A stretch of 64,000 nt of DNA from Vibrio coralliirubri. GTDB lineage: Bacteria; Pseudomonadota; Gammaproteobacteria; Enterobacterales; Vibrionaceae. The stretch is taken from positions 2,046,001 to 2,110,000 of the forward strand of contig NZ_AP025470.1 in assembly GCF_024347375.1 (NCBI RefSeq), written 5' to 3'. The notes under the pieces are model-generated. The model was not told the origin of the DNA and made no database searches. It saw only the letters and a list, made by a program, of their open reading frames with translations. A program made the position numbers and the translations under genes. Of the stretch, positions 46,009-55,047 are shown in pieces. How positions within the stretch are numbered: the stretch's first letter is position 1; each line of letters opens with the position of its first letter.

Positions 46009-46386
46009 ATGAATAAACTGTTTTTAATCTTATTAGTTTTTATTTTGTCCGGATGCGGAACAAGTGATAGTGCGTTGATTGAGAGTGGTCACAACACCTC
46101 TTACATACAGGGCTTTCATGACGGTAGGCATAGCGGCATGCAAGAAAGCGGTAATAGCTTCGAAAACTACATAAAAGATGGAAAGCGTTTTGAATCAGAC
46201 AGTGACTACAAGCAAGGCTGGATCGCGGGTGAGTCTGAGGGGAAAAAACTACAAGCAGAAGCAACAGCGATCGGTAAAGGTGCCGCTGCTAGTTATCCTC
46301 AAAAATCGACAACGACGGATTTAGATGACGTAGCAAAAGACACCTTAAAAGGCGTCGATACATCGGGCTTGGAGAATTTAAAATAA
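46009..46386 (+). CDS. Small lipoprotein
   Basis: 125 residues from an ATG with CGAGG upstream; a longer in-frame start is not supported. It has a lipoprotein signal with lipobox LSGC (MNKLFLILLVFILSGCGTSD). The mature part is hydrophilic and rich in G, S, D and K (YIQGFHDGRHSGMQESGNSF), with a YxxG(x)nG-like periodic motif repeated (QGFHDGRHSG, QGWIAGESEG). The function is unknown; the localisation is probably the outer membrane. Confidence 0.75.
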   Translation: MNKLFLILLVFILSGCGTSDSALIESGHNTSYIQGFHDGRHSGMQESGNSFENYIKDGKRFESDSDYKQGWIAGESEGKKLQAEATAIGKGAAASYPQKSTTTDLDDVAKDTLKGVDTSGLENLK

Positions 46387-46583
46387 AGGTATAACAAAGC
46401 CAAGGTTGGGCTCTGGAATAACTCGTACCTTACCCGACGCTTGTCCGACGCTTGCCAATGCACCTGAACATAAATTGATCTGCATCAGTATATGGTTTAA
46501 TAATGATTAACTACTAAACATTCATAATACAAATTGCGCAATACTGAATTGAGAGAGTTCATTTTTACGTTGTTGGTGATTTC

Positions 46584-47726
46584 ATGGATGTACACACCTT
46601 AGCTATATATACCTCTTTGTTAGCAGCCACGGTTGCGAGTGCTATGTTGTTAACGCATAAATATATACTCGCAGGCACCACGTTAGGGGTAAATTATATT
46701 GCTTATGCTGCTTTGCTGTTAGGAGCCAGTGTTACCCCACTTTCGTTCGGCGTTACTCAATCTTCAGAATCCATTGTTTTTCTTTCCAATGGTGCATACG
46801 CAACGGCTTTTGGTTTATTACTCGTCGGCATAACCGTGTTACGAGGAGCAAGTCGATCTTTTCTCGTAATATCAATCATCATTAGCTCCCTTGGCATTAG
46901 CTTCTTCCTTTATAGCGCCCTAATTGCGCCTTCTGTTACTTCTAGGATCGAGGCTCGAAGTATTCTCGTTGTGACGATATGTATCTTAGCTCTCTGTGCT
47001 AACTATTCAGGGGAAAAACACGATAACAGAGAAGCAAAGTGCCTGTTGAACCTGACCCTATTTATCAACATTCTCTATATGGAAATTAGGGGTGTACTTG
47101 CTCATACCAAAGGAACGAATTCAAACTATTACCTGATATCAGATATTCATAAATTGTCTTTCGTTATCATGACAATCACAATTATTAGCCTCGCATTTTC
47201 AGTATTTTGGATCTTAACTGATCGTTTACTGAAGCAAACCTATCGTTCATCAATTACTGATGAACAAACAGGCCTTTATAACCGTAGAGGCCTTGCAGAA
47301 CTGATACCCAAGCTTGTTCAACCAGGCCGAGAGACTGACATTTCTGTGCTGATGGCCGACCTCGATCACTTCAAAAAAATTAATGATACCTATGGTCATG
47401 ACAAGGGAGATGATGTGATTAAGCACTTTGGTCAAATTCTTGAAGATACATGCCGAACAAGCGATTTCTGCTTTCGCTATGGTGGAGAAGAGTTTGTTGT
47501 CATGTTACCTAGAGCGAATAAAGTTCAAGCAATGCAGATAGCTGAAAGAATAAGAAACCACGCAAAACATAACTCCAATCAAGAGCTCTCTTCTGGTACG
47601 TATACTGTCAGCATTGGCGTGACTCAAGCTCTCATAAACGATGACTGGAATTCATTAATTAAAAGAGCAGATAACGCCCTCTACGACGCAAAATCTCAAG
47701 GGCGCGATTGCATTGTTGAGCGTTAA
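46584..47726 (+). CDS. Diguanylate cyclase with membrane sensor
   Basis: 380 residues. About seven membrane helices (residues 5-215) are followed by a GGDEF domain. The active site is GGEEF (300-304), and an RxxD inhibitory site (RTSD, 291-294) lies five residues before it, so product inhibition by c-di-GMP is expected. The substrate-binding aspartates are in MADLDHFKKINDTYGHDKG. It should make c-di-GMP in response to an unknown membrane signal. No EAL partner is adjacent. Confidence 0.92.
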   Translation: MDVHTLAIYTSLLAATVASAMLLTHKYILAGTTLGVNYIAYAALLLGASVTPLSFGVTQSSESIVFLSNGAYATAFGLLLVGITVLRGASRSFLVISIIISSLGISFFLYSALIAPSVTSRIEARSILVVTICILALCANYSGEKHDNREAKCLLNLTLFINILYMEIRGVLAHTKGTNSNYYLISDIHKLSFVIMTITIISLAFSVFWILTDRLLKQTYRSSITDEQTGLYNRRGLAELIPKLVQPGRETDISVLMADLDHFKKINDTYGHDKGDDVIKHFGQILEDTCRTSDFCFRYGGEEFVVMLPRANKVQAMQIAERIRNHAKHNSNQELSSGTYTVSIGVTQALINDDWNSLIKRADNALYDAKSQGRDCIVER

Positions 47727-47807
47727 GCAGAGTTGTAAAACAGTGTAAATATTCTTCCATCACAAAATATGTTGGCTAAGATTCAAGAAGTTAAACACAC
47801 ACAATAA

Positions 47808-47831
47808 GCAAGGTTAGCAAGGTTAGCAAGG
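47808..47831. repeat. 9-bp tandem repeat, 2.7 copies
   Basis: GCAAGGTTA repeats head to tail between the cyclase and the NTF2-like gene; a run of eight Cs follows at 47876-47883. Confidence 0.9.
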
Positions 47832-47894
47832 ATGCGCATTTTTCGGTTTGTTTTAGCGATAAGCATTATTGGCGTCCCCCCCCTTAAAGCGACT

Positions 47895-48641
47895 CTAGAA
47901 CTTTCCGCCGTTTACCCATTCTGCTTTTGGAGGCACGGGTTCTTGGTTTACCCATATCTCTTTAATTTGACCGCCCTCAACTCGGAATAGATCAAAACGC
48001 GCAACCTCGAGACCATGTTCAATAATTCGGCTGTAAGCTGCTACGAAGTTACCTTGACCGACAATCTTGAACACTTGGTCATAGCCACCAATATAGCTAC
48101 CTAAAGGGCTCACATCTGAGGCTTGATAAACGGCTAGCTCTTCGTGCTGGAGATACTTTGATAGCTTGTCTTTCTGCCCTAGTACCATGACATCACATAA
48201 AAAATCACGGATAAGGTTTTTATTTTCTTCTGTTTTATCTAGATCAGTATGATTGATTGGCCCTTGCAGTCGACCTTCCCCTTCCGTCGGTTGAGCTTCG
48301 AAGGCAGAAATCACATCCCAATGTTCAATAATTTTATCGTCATTATCGGTATCGAATAAATCCGTAGTCACCCACTTATATTCGCCATTATTAATATCTT
48401 GGAATGCTTGAACAAACACGAATTGGCCATCGACGATTGAGCGTATGATCTTTATGTCTCTAACAGGACAGCGTTTTAAGAACGGTTCGAAGAACTCAAC
48501 AAAACCATCAATACCGTTGCGTACCCCAGTGCTATGTTGAGTATAACGTTGACCAGTGTACTTCGTTACCGCCTCTAATGCATGACCATCGCGGATACCT
48601 TCCAAATACAGATTAGTCGCATTTGCTAGCTTATTGCTCAT
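47895..48641 (-). CDS. Tandem SnoaL/NTF2-like protein
   Basis: 248 residues made of two NTF2-fold halves (about 1-120 and 130-245). Each has the typical sequence of helices followed by a beta sheet (YTQHSTGVRNGIDGFVEFFE / VVTTDLFDTDN-like in the first, YIGGYDQVFKIVGQGNFVAA / FDLFRVEGGQIKEIW in the second). No signal peptide. Proteins of this type may be enzymes or binding proteins for small polyketide-like or aromatic molecules. It lies in a cluster with another NTF2-like gene. Confidence 0.7.
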   Translation of the reverse strand: MSNKLANATNLYLEGIRDGHALEAVTKYTGQRYTQHSTGVRNGIDGFVEFFEPFLKRCPVRDIKIIRSIVDGQFVFVQAFQDINNGEYKWVTTDLFDTDNDDKIIEHWDVISAFEAQPTEGEGRLQGPINHTDLDKTEENKNLIRDFLCDVMVLGQKDKLSKYLQHEELAVYQASDVSPLGSYIGGYDQVFKIVGQGNFVAAYSRIIEHGLEVARFDLFRVEGGQIKEIWVNQEPVPPKAEWVNGGKF

Positions 48642-48833
48642 AATAGTTGCTCCAAACTTAATAGTGCCAAAGTGCGTTATTTGGCTCGTTCGCTGAAAAC
48701 CCTGATGAAGATGGTTTCAGGTGTCCTTTTAACTGCCGGATTGTTGAATCGGCTCGACCATCCCGTCGCTAATCAAAACCAAGCTAAGCTCGATATACGT
48801 CTACAGCATACCGAGCCTTCACTACCTAATTGG

Positions 48834-49334
48834 TCACTGTTTGGCGTGATAAGCTTTAGACACTGCGTAGCTATCCTCAAACCAGTTCCAACTCTTCACT
48901 TTGCCATCTTCAACCTGAACTCGAACCGCCCAGCTGAATTTACCCGTGTCTACACCAGATTCATTCGCAATGGCACTCATGCTGCCCATAAATACTGCTT
49001 GGTCGCCGTTTACAAAACTATAGTCTGTTGACCAGCTTGTGACTTTCAAACCTGCGCCAAATAGAGGAAAGAAAGTGTTGAGCACTTTTTCTTTTGACTC
49101 CCAATTACCGATCCAAGGGATGTCGGCGTCACCTTCGTTGTGCCACACAAAAGCATCAGCCATCAATGCTTCTAGTTTTTCCATATCACCAGAGCCTGCC
49201 GCCCATAAGAATGCTTGAGCCGTTTCTAGTGTCTTCGCTGAATCGACTGCTTTTGTTTCATCTGCAAGGGCTGGAGTGAGTTGAAAGAAAGCCAGAAGAC
49301 TCGCTAGACCGATAAGTAGATTTTTCTTTAACAT
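48834..49334 (-). CDS. Exported NTF2-like protein
   Basis: 166 residues from the ATG behind AGGAG; an upstream in-frame ATG lacks a ribosome site. Signal peptide (KKNLLIGLASLLAFFQLTPALA). The mature domain has the NTF2 pattern, with LMADAFVWHNEGDADIPWIGNWE in the front and KVKSWNWFEDSY at the end. The role is unknown. It is read away from the divergent LysR gene at 49499, its likely regulator. Confidence 0.75.
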   Translation of the reverse strand: MLKKNLLIGLASLLAFFQLTPALADETKAVDSAKTLETAQAFLWAAGSGDMEKLEALMADAFVWHNEGDADIPWIGNWESKEKVLNTFFPLFGAGLKVTSWSTDYSFVNGDQAVFMGSMSAIANESGVDTGKFSWAVRVQVEDGKVKSWNWFEDSYAVSKAYHAKQ

Positions 49335-49498
49335 TTTCTTTCTCCTGATTGTCAATTTTGAAGCTCAATGCGTGGGGGATTAGAAGTGCCATCTGTGCAC
49401 GCTTTGAACTTCAGTTCTGTTTGTTGCCTTGTTGAGATAACTATAGCTGTGCTAAATTTTTGGTAAACTCACTAATTGAACACTTTGGGTATGCGCAA

Positions 49499-50383
49499 AT
49501 GCACAACATAAGATGGGATGACCTGCAATATGTTCTAACAGTGGCGAATGAAGGGTCCCTATCGGCCGCGGCAAGAGCACTTGGTGTAAACCACAGCACC
49601 GTTTTACGTCGTATTGACACCTTTGAGTATCGTCACAAATTACGAATTTTCCATAAACTTCCTACCGGATACAAACTAACGGTTGAAGGACAAAAGCTTC
49701 TGGAGTCAGCTCTCGCTATCGAATCCACAGTAAGAGAATTGGAACACAAGATTTTTGGACAGGAATTGAAGCTAGAAGGCACGCTAAGAATAACGACGAC
49801 CGATGCGTTATCTCGCCTCATTCTGGGTACTCATTTGGCTGCTTTTCATCGGCTTTATCCAAAAATTCAGTTAGAACTCAGCCTCACATCTCGTCAATTG
49901 GATATTTCACACCTAGATGCAGATATCGCGATTCGCCCGGCAAATGAGTTACCAGCCCATTTGGTTGGGACCAAGTTAAGTAAAATTGCCTTTGGTGTTT
50001 ACGGATCGCCAGAATATATAAATGGCCTAAAGAGTAAGCACCCCTTAAAGTCTGCTTTTTGGTTAATGATGCATAGAGGCAGTGCTTCGCTACAGGTTTC
50101 TGAACTGATTTCAGAAGACAAAATTGTCATGAAAGCCGACTCTTTTGAGCCCCTGATCATCGCGGCTGAAAATCAGATGGGGCTGGCCTACTTACCCTGT
50201 TTTCTAGGTAACAGTAAGGGAACTCTGCAAAGAGTAGATATGGAAGTGATGCACCAAAATACAGACCTATGGATGATGACTCATAAAGATTTAGAAGATT
50301 CAGCCAGAGTAAAAGCATTTTTTAATTTTATGAAAGGCGCAATCAAATCAGACCATAATCGGTTGGCCGGATTTGATTATTAG
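49499..50383 (+). CDS. LysR-family regulator
   Basis: 294 residues from the internal ATG MHNIRWDDLQ (the frame extends 13 codons further upstream). HTH: DDLQYVLTVANEGSLSAAAR and GVNHSTVLRRIDTFE. The effector domain is of the short 'CrgA-like' group (GTLRITTTDALSRLILG). Its stop overlaps that of the convergent DUF2955 gene (TTAG shared), and it is divergent from the exported NTF2-like gene. Either neighbour could be its target. Confidence 0.85.
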   Translation: MHNIRWDDLQYVLTVANEGSLSAAARALGVNHSTVLRRIDTFEYRHKLRIFHKLPTGYKLTVEGQKLLESALAIESTVRELEHKIFGQELKLEGTLRITTTDALSRLILGTHLAAFHRLYPKIQLELSLTSRQLDISHLDADIAIRPANELPAHLVGTKLSKIAFGVYGSPEYINGLKSKHPLKSAFWLMMHRGSASLQVSELISEDKIVMKADSFEPLIIAAENQMGLAYLPCFLGNSKGTLQRVDMEVMHQNTDLWMMTHKDLEDSARVKAFFNFMKGAIKSDHNRLAGFDY

Positions 50384-51402
50384 CGAACGAGTACCGGCTC
50401 TTCACCATTAGGCTTACGAACAAAATGACACAAAGCCCACAGCACAAACAAAGTCACAGTCAGCTCCCAAGCACGTAGAAAGGTACTTTCCAACCCTAAA
50501 TTGCTACTGGTCATGTACAACTGAATCGGCAGCATGGTCGCTAATAACGCATCGGCATGAACGTCTCTGGCTGAACCTTTCGCTTTGGCCATTGATGTGG
50601 CGATCATAAAGGCAAATAAACCCAACACTATGGTGTAGTAACCGAATGTAGACTGATGCCCTGCCATCAACAAGGTGAACACCACGGCTAATGCACAGCC
50701 GCCCACTTGAGTTTGAAAACGGCGGTCAACCACGTCGATAAAGCTTTTGTGTGTGGTTTGGGTTGCAGCAGCAATCACTGGCACCATGCAGAACGTTGCT
50801 GAGATGATGTCAACGATCATCAAGAATGCCAAACCGAGACCAATCAACGCGAGTGAAATGGCTCTGCTCTCAAATGTGACTTGCTGTTCTTTAAATACAG
50901 GAGGCTTACTTCCTTGCTCAACAGGGAACAAAGCCACCATGGTTTTTGCTACTACCATGGTAATCAACATGGATACCAAAATTTCATGAATACGCATCGG
51001 CATATCCATAGTGGAGTGCTGAGCAAACACCACAATCAAAATCCAGTTGAAGGTTGGCATCAACATTTTACCTTTCTTCGCTGGCGTAGTGGCTCGACGA
51101 CGCATAAAGTCGAAGAAGAACAAGCTAATGGTCCACACCACAAACGGATGCTGTGAAAACACTTCGGTCACCACCAGCGCTGTACTTGCTGCCAATAAAG
51201 TGGGTGCCAAGGTACGGATCAGGCCAAGCCAAGAATAATCTTTGTTCTTGGTCATGATGATGGTTGGATACAACGCCAGATAAACGGGAGAGTCTAGGTT
51301 TAGTAGCTTTCCCAACACCATACAAATCGTCACAGTAAGTGCGACACGCAGTGCTTCATTTCGTTGAGACTGACCCTGTGCAGTATTTTCGAATGTCCAC
51401 AT
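50380..51402 (-). CDS. DUF2955/FUSC-type inner-membrane efflux component
   Basis: 340 residues from the ATG (MWTFENT) six bases after AGGAG; an in-frame ATG two codons upstream is less likely. About ten membrane helices arranged as two halves (ALRVALTVTICMVLGKLL; SLALIGLGLAFLMIVDIISA). This is DUF2955, the integral partner of HlyD-type fusion proteins in AaeAB-like systems. It follows the fusion-protein gene, 13 bp apart. The substrate is probably an organic acid or toxic small molecule; this is inferred. Confidence 0.82.
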   Translation of the reverse strand: MWTFENTAQGQSQRNEALRVALTVTICMVLGKLLNLDSPVYLALYPTIIMTKNKDYSWLGLIRTLAPTLLAASTALVVTEVFSQHPFVVWTISLFFFDFMRRRATTPAKKGKMLMPTFNWILIVVFAQHSTMDMPMRIHEILVSMLITMVVAKTMVALFPVEQGSKPPVFKEQQVTFESRAISLALIGLGLAFLMIVDIISATFCMVPVIAAATQTTHKSFIDVVDRRFQTQVGGCALAVVFTLLMAGHQSTFGYYTIVLGLFAFMIATSMAKAKGSARDVHADALLATMLPIQLYMTSSNLGLESTFLRAWELTVTLFVLWALCHFVRKPNGEEPVLVR

Positions 51403-51414
51403 AGTCATCTCCTA

Positions 51415-52464
51415 CTAGTAGATGTAGCGAAATGTTGAAACCAAGTGAATCCAAGCCGAGCCAATAACGTGCATTATTGGGTTACCGCTTTCAACAATCA
51501 CACTCGCTCGTGAACCTGAGATCATCGAAGGATCCAGTTCGTTAACGGTAATGCGGGTACGTACTTTCTGTTGCTCACGGATCCAACGCGTATCATTGGT
51601 CACGCTAGACAGTTTGCCATTGGCGTTATTGGTGTCGTAAATCGCACGCTCTTGACTACTCACTTCACCCGTAAAGACTTTGCCCGGTAGCGCATCAAAA
51701 GAGACCAAAACTTCGCGGCCATTAGTAAGCTTATCAATGCCTTTCTCATTAAAGTCCGCACTGATCCACGCATGAGCTTCGTCCACCAGCAGCAATGATG
51801 AAGTACCTTGAGTGATATAACTTCCCGATTGCAATTGTAAGTTGGTCACGACACCTTCCGTTTGCGCGACGACTTGAGTGTGGCCTAAATCCAGTTCCGC
51901 ACTGGCAAGTTTTGCTTCTGCTAATTCAATGGCTGCTGTGCGGTCTTGGGTAGATAGCTCAACCTCAATACGTTTCACTTCCGCGTTCGCAGCTTCAACC
52001 GCACTACTCGCAACTTGTGTATTGGTGATTGCGTCATCAAGGTCTTGTTCCGTCGCGAGCCCTTTGTTACGCAGTTTTTGGTTACGTGCGAGTTTCTGTT
52101 TCGCATTATGGTATTCAAACTCTCGTTGGCTTTGTGTTTGTTTCGCTGCTGCTAATTGCTGCCATTTCGCCGAGTCAGAATCACGCGCTTGATGCAGTTC
52201 GGCTTTCGCTTGTGCCACTTTCAATTGGTAGCTACTGGCATCGATAGCAAATAATGGCTGACCTTTTTCAACCAACTCGCCATTTCTAACCATGACGTCG
52301 GTAATTACGCCGGACACTTCTGGCGCAATGGTCGCTACGTTCCGATACAAAGTCGCTTGAGTGGTGAAAGGGGAAACATTATCTGAGGTGACTAAAAAAG
52401 CGGAGAACAATGCTGCCGCTGAAAAAACAGTGTAAATCGCGTATCTATAAAAATTTTCGTTCAT
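51415..52464 (-). CDS. HlyD/EmrA-type membrane fusion protein
   Basis: 349 residues. One N-terminal membrane anchor (ENFYRYAIYTVFSAAALFSAF), a biotinyl-lipoyl-like strand (VSGVITDVMVRNGELVEKGQ PLF, space inserted), a long alpha-hairpin (about 85-200, rich in A, E, K, Q), the returning lipoyl strand (GVVTNLQLQSGSYITQG) and a beta-barrel. It couples the DUF2955 pump to the periplasm. First gene of the two-gene operon. Confidence 0.9.
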   Translation of the reverse strand: MNENFYRYAIYTVFSAAALFSAFLVTSDNVSPFTTQATLYRNVATIAPEVSGVITDVMVRNGELVEKGQPLFAIDASSYQLKVAQAKAELHQARDSDSAKWQQLAAAKQTQSQREFEYHNAKQKLARNQKLRNKGLATEQDLDDAITNTQVASSAVEAANAEVKRIEVELSTQDRTAAIELAEAKLASAELDLGHTQVVAQTEGVVTNLQLQSGSYITQGTSSLLLVDEAHAWISADFNEKGIDKLTNGREVLVSFDALPGKVFTGEVSSQERAIYDTNNANGKLSSVTNDTRWIREQQKVRTRITVNELDPSMISGSRASVIVESGNPIMHVIGSAWIHLVSTFRYIY

Positions 52465-52869
52465 GCTTGTGCCTAGTTTTCATTCATTATGACGCGCCGC
52501 GCTCACGGCTTATTCGATTATCTTTTCTATGAAAACTAGGTTATAACTATTCAGAATTGGAAAATAGAGCCAATAAAAGAAGCGTGGATTCCACATTTGG
52601 AAAGGTTGAAGATTTGTACCAATTTCGCTCAATGGTTGAGCGAAAAGGTCAAATTGGGATGTGTGAAACGTTAGAATTCCGTTCCTCCCCTTTCCTTCCC
52701 TACGATCAATAAGAGATTGAAGAAGTGAGACCACCCGACTGCATTCCATTGGATTGCTTAATTTGCACTGGCTTCTTATGGTTAAAATGCCTATTGTACA
52801 AACCATAAAATTATAAAGACTCGCGGCCTTTGCCACAGAGACTCTCCATTTAAAGCGAAAAGACTTACT

Positions 52870-53112
52870 ATGAATTTTGATATCAATGCACTGAAACATC
52901 ACCAACTGGTCGAAGATGGTCAATTAGAAGGGTGTTACATTCATCAGCCTGTGCAAGGCAGTCAGCCAGATGACAAAGCGGTTTTAGAAGAACGCCAAGC
53001 GTTGGAAAGCCAAGGATATAAGGTGGTTCAGGTTAAAGCAAAAGGCGGAACAACGACGTTTGCCGAGGCTATGCAAGAGCTCGCGAAAAAGACAGGCCAC
53101 CAGCCTAAATAG
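52870..53112 (+). CDS. Unrecognised 80-residue soluble protein
   Basis: MNFDINALKHHQLVEDGQLEG start, then a mixed charged region (QPDDKAVLEERQALESQG YKVVQVKAKGG, space inserted) and a short C-terminal helix. It has no signal or membrane segment and a weak AAAGCGAAAAGA ribosome site. It looks like a small conserved vibrio protein, but I cannot name a family. It stands alone between the efflux operon (divergent) and the EamA gene. Confidence 0.6.
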   Translation: MNFDINALKHHQLVEDGQLEGCYIHQPVQGSQPDDKAVLEERQALESQGYKVVQVKAKGGTTTFAEAMQELAKKTGHQPK

Positions 53113-53387
53113 CAAACGAGTGGATAGAGGGAGTTACAAAGTTCGCTAACAGCAGTCCTTCGAGCCCCCCTACCGCGCGATCTCAATATGCGCCATTTCA
53201 TACTGACAACAAGGGCTGTAACTGGTGCTTTTTTGAGTTAGTTAGCTCTTATTGTCATAACCTCCCCTTTCATGTTTCAAAGGGATTGCTTTTATCCGTT
53301 GACAACTCATAACACTTGACCTGTCTACAGGTAACGACTTTAGAATGATTAACCTTATGCTTATCATGACTAAAGAGGCACATTTCG
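53113..53387. other. Intergenic region
   Basis: About 275 bp with no recognisable gene or operator; it carries the promoter of the EamA-MerR pair. Confidence 0.35.
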
Positions 53388-54320
53388 TTGTACCAATTAC
53401 GAGACTTACAGCAGTCAAAGATATTTCAGCTCTTCGACCATCTACCATCGACAACGAAAGGGATCACTCTTGCCCTTATATCTACAGCACTGTTTACGAT
53501 CGTTGGGGTATTTGTTCGACAGCTCAGCACAGACTATGACACCTTTCAGATCCTGTTCTTTCGCCAGCTCATCTTTATGTTGTTGCTCATGCCTGCGATC
53601 AGCAAAAATATCGCCGTGCTACTTAAGCCCAACAAAATATCGCTTCACCTACTAAGAATACTAGGCGCTTTTACCGCTCTATATTTTGGCTTTATTTCAG
53701 TGAGCAATATTCAATTTGCTGACGCAACAGCACTCGGTTTCTTGCAGGTGCTTTTTGTGGCTCTAATCGCTCATTTCGTGTTGGCAGAGCAGATCACCAG
53801 CAGTCGAATTTTCACGATTGTGGTTGGATTTATCGGGGTAATGACGGTTGTTCGACCGACCTTTGCTGCAAGCCATAGCCTTTATGTTTTATCTGGCGTG
53901 ATTGCCGCACTAGGCGCGTCGGTAGCGGTAGTGTGTGTTAAGAAAGTTGCACAGAGCGAACCAAAGATAACATTGATGGCATACCAAGCTCTGGCAATTG
54001 GTTTGATGACATTAATACCAACCCTTTACTTATGGCGCACGCCAACAGTCGAAGACTTCATGTTACTGCTGTTAGTTGGCATCATCTCTTCATTTGCTCA
54101 GTATGTTGGTATCTCTGCATATAAATGGACGGAAGCCAACATCATTGCCAATGTTGAGTATGTAAAGATTATCTATTCACTTATTATTGGCTTAGTTGTC
54201 TTTTCTGAAATTCCTGATTTATGGTCAATGATTGACGCACTGATTATTCTTATTAGTGCATTGATTCCATTGATTTGGTCTCACTATCAAACAACCAAAG
54301 AGGATAGCCCTAAGTGTTGA
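53388..54320 (+). CDS. EamA-family transporter, coupled to a MerR regulator
   Basis: 310 residues from a TTG start (AAAGAGG nine bases upstream); no in-frame ATG serves before the first membrane helix. About ten helices in two EamA repeats (GITLALISTALFTIVGVFVR; LYVLSGVIAALGASVAVVCV). A cytoplasmic N-terminal extension of 27 residues is unusual. The MerR gene overlaps its 3' end, so the two are co-translated; the substrate may be the MerR effector. Confidence 0.8.
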   Translation: MYQLRDLQQSKIFQLFDHLPSTTKGITLALISTALFTIVGVFVRQLSTDYDTFQILFFRQLIFMLLLMPAISKNIAVLLKPNKISLHLLRILGAFTALYFGFISVSNIQFADATALGFLQVLFVALIAHFVLAEQITSSRIFTIVVGFIGVMTVVRPTFAASHSLYVLSGVIAALGASVAVVCVKKVAQSEPKITLMAYQALAIGLMTLIPTLYLWRTPTVEDFMLLLLVGIISSFAQYVGISAYKWTEANIIANVEYVKIIYSLIIGLVVFSEIPDLWSMIDALIILISALIPLIWSHYQTTKEDSPKC

Positions 54321-54838
54321 GCATCAAACAGTTTTGTGAGCGACTTGAGGTATCTCGAACAACGGTTCTCTACTACGAGCGAAAGGGGCTAATCACTCCC
54401 GCAGCTAGAGCATCTAACGGTTATCGCCAATATGGCGAACGAGAGCTTGAAAGGTTTAGAGCAATACTTGCCTATCGTTCTTATGGTATTCCTGTCAGTG
54501 AGATTGGGAGCCTGCTACAGCAATCTCAGGATGAAGACCGAGATGTGGTACTAAGACAACAGTTTGCTGCCCTCGATCTAGAAATTCAAAAGTTGCGCCA
54601 GCAGCAACAATCCATAATGGCTTTACTCAAAGAGCCTGAACTTCGTAATCAAGGCCTACTCACCAAAGAGCGTTGGACAGAAATACTTAAAGAATCAGGA
54701 ATGGATGAACAGGGTATGATCAATTGGCACAAACGCTTTGAGCAGATGGAGCCACTAGGACATCTCAAATTCCTTCAATCTTTAAATATCGATGAAGATG
54801 AAATTGAGCAGATAAGGGCGTGGTCACGAAAGCCATGA
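54314..54838 (+). CDS. MerR-family regulator
   Basis: 174 residues from GTG (a TTG one codon later is equally possible), overlapping the stop of the EamA gene by 7 bp. Winged HTH: LSIKQFCERLEVSRTTVLYY then ERKGLITPAARASNGYRQYG. A coiled-coil linker (about 75-110) leads to a C-terminal helical region with EIEQIRAWSR. There is no Cys cluster, so it probably senses an organic compound, not a metal. Confidence 0.82.
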   Translation: MLSIKQFCERLEVSRTTVLYYERKGLITPAARASNGYRQYGERELERFRAILAYRSYGIPVSEIGSLLQQSQDEDRDVVLRQQFAALDLEIQKLRQQQQSIMALLKEPELRNQGLLTKERWTEILKESGMDEQGMINWHKRFEQMEPLGHLKFLQSLNIDEDEIEQIRAWSRKP

Positions 54839-54950
54839 GGTATTGATATAAATTACCTACATTCCACGAGTTAAAGGCTATTAGGTGATTCATCGACGCG
54901 TTTTTCTAGGATTTGTTCTAGATTGGTTTATTGTTATTACCCGAATACCT

Positions 54951-54983
54951 AAAGGCCTCGCAGTTCGAGGCCTTACGTTTTTC
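54951..54983. terminator. Bidirectional terminator MerR / PLP enzyme
   Basis: Perfect 9-bp stem AAGGCCTCG / CGAGGCCTT around CAGTT, with TTTTTC at 54978-54983, between convergent genes. Confidence 0.85.
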
Positions 54984-55047
54984 ATTTAACGTTTACAGCT
55001 ACCCTACTTCACTGGCTTCTCTTGTTAACTTTCCTTACTGACCTAAG

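Noticed and set aside
48672..49031. 119-codon plus-strand frame opposite the exported NTF2-like gene
   Set aside because: It is mostly antisense to a well-supported gene.
52510..52923. 137-codon minus-strand frame
   Set aside because: It overlaps the start of the 80-residue gene, has no ribosome site and shows no family features.
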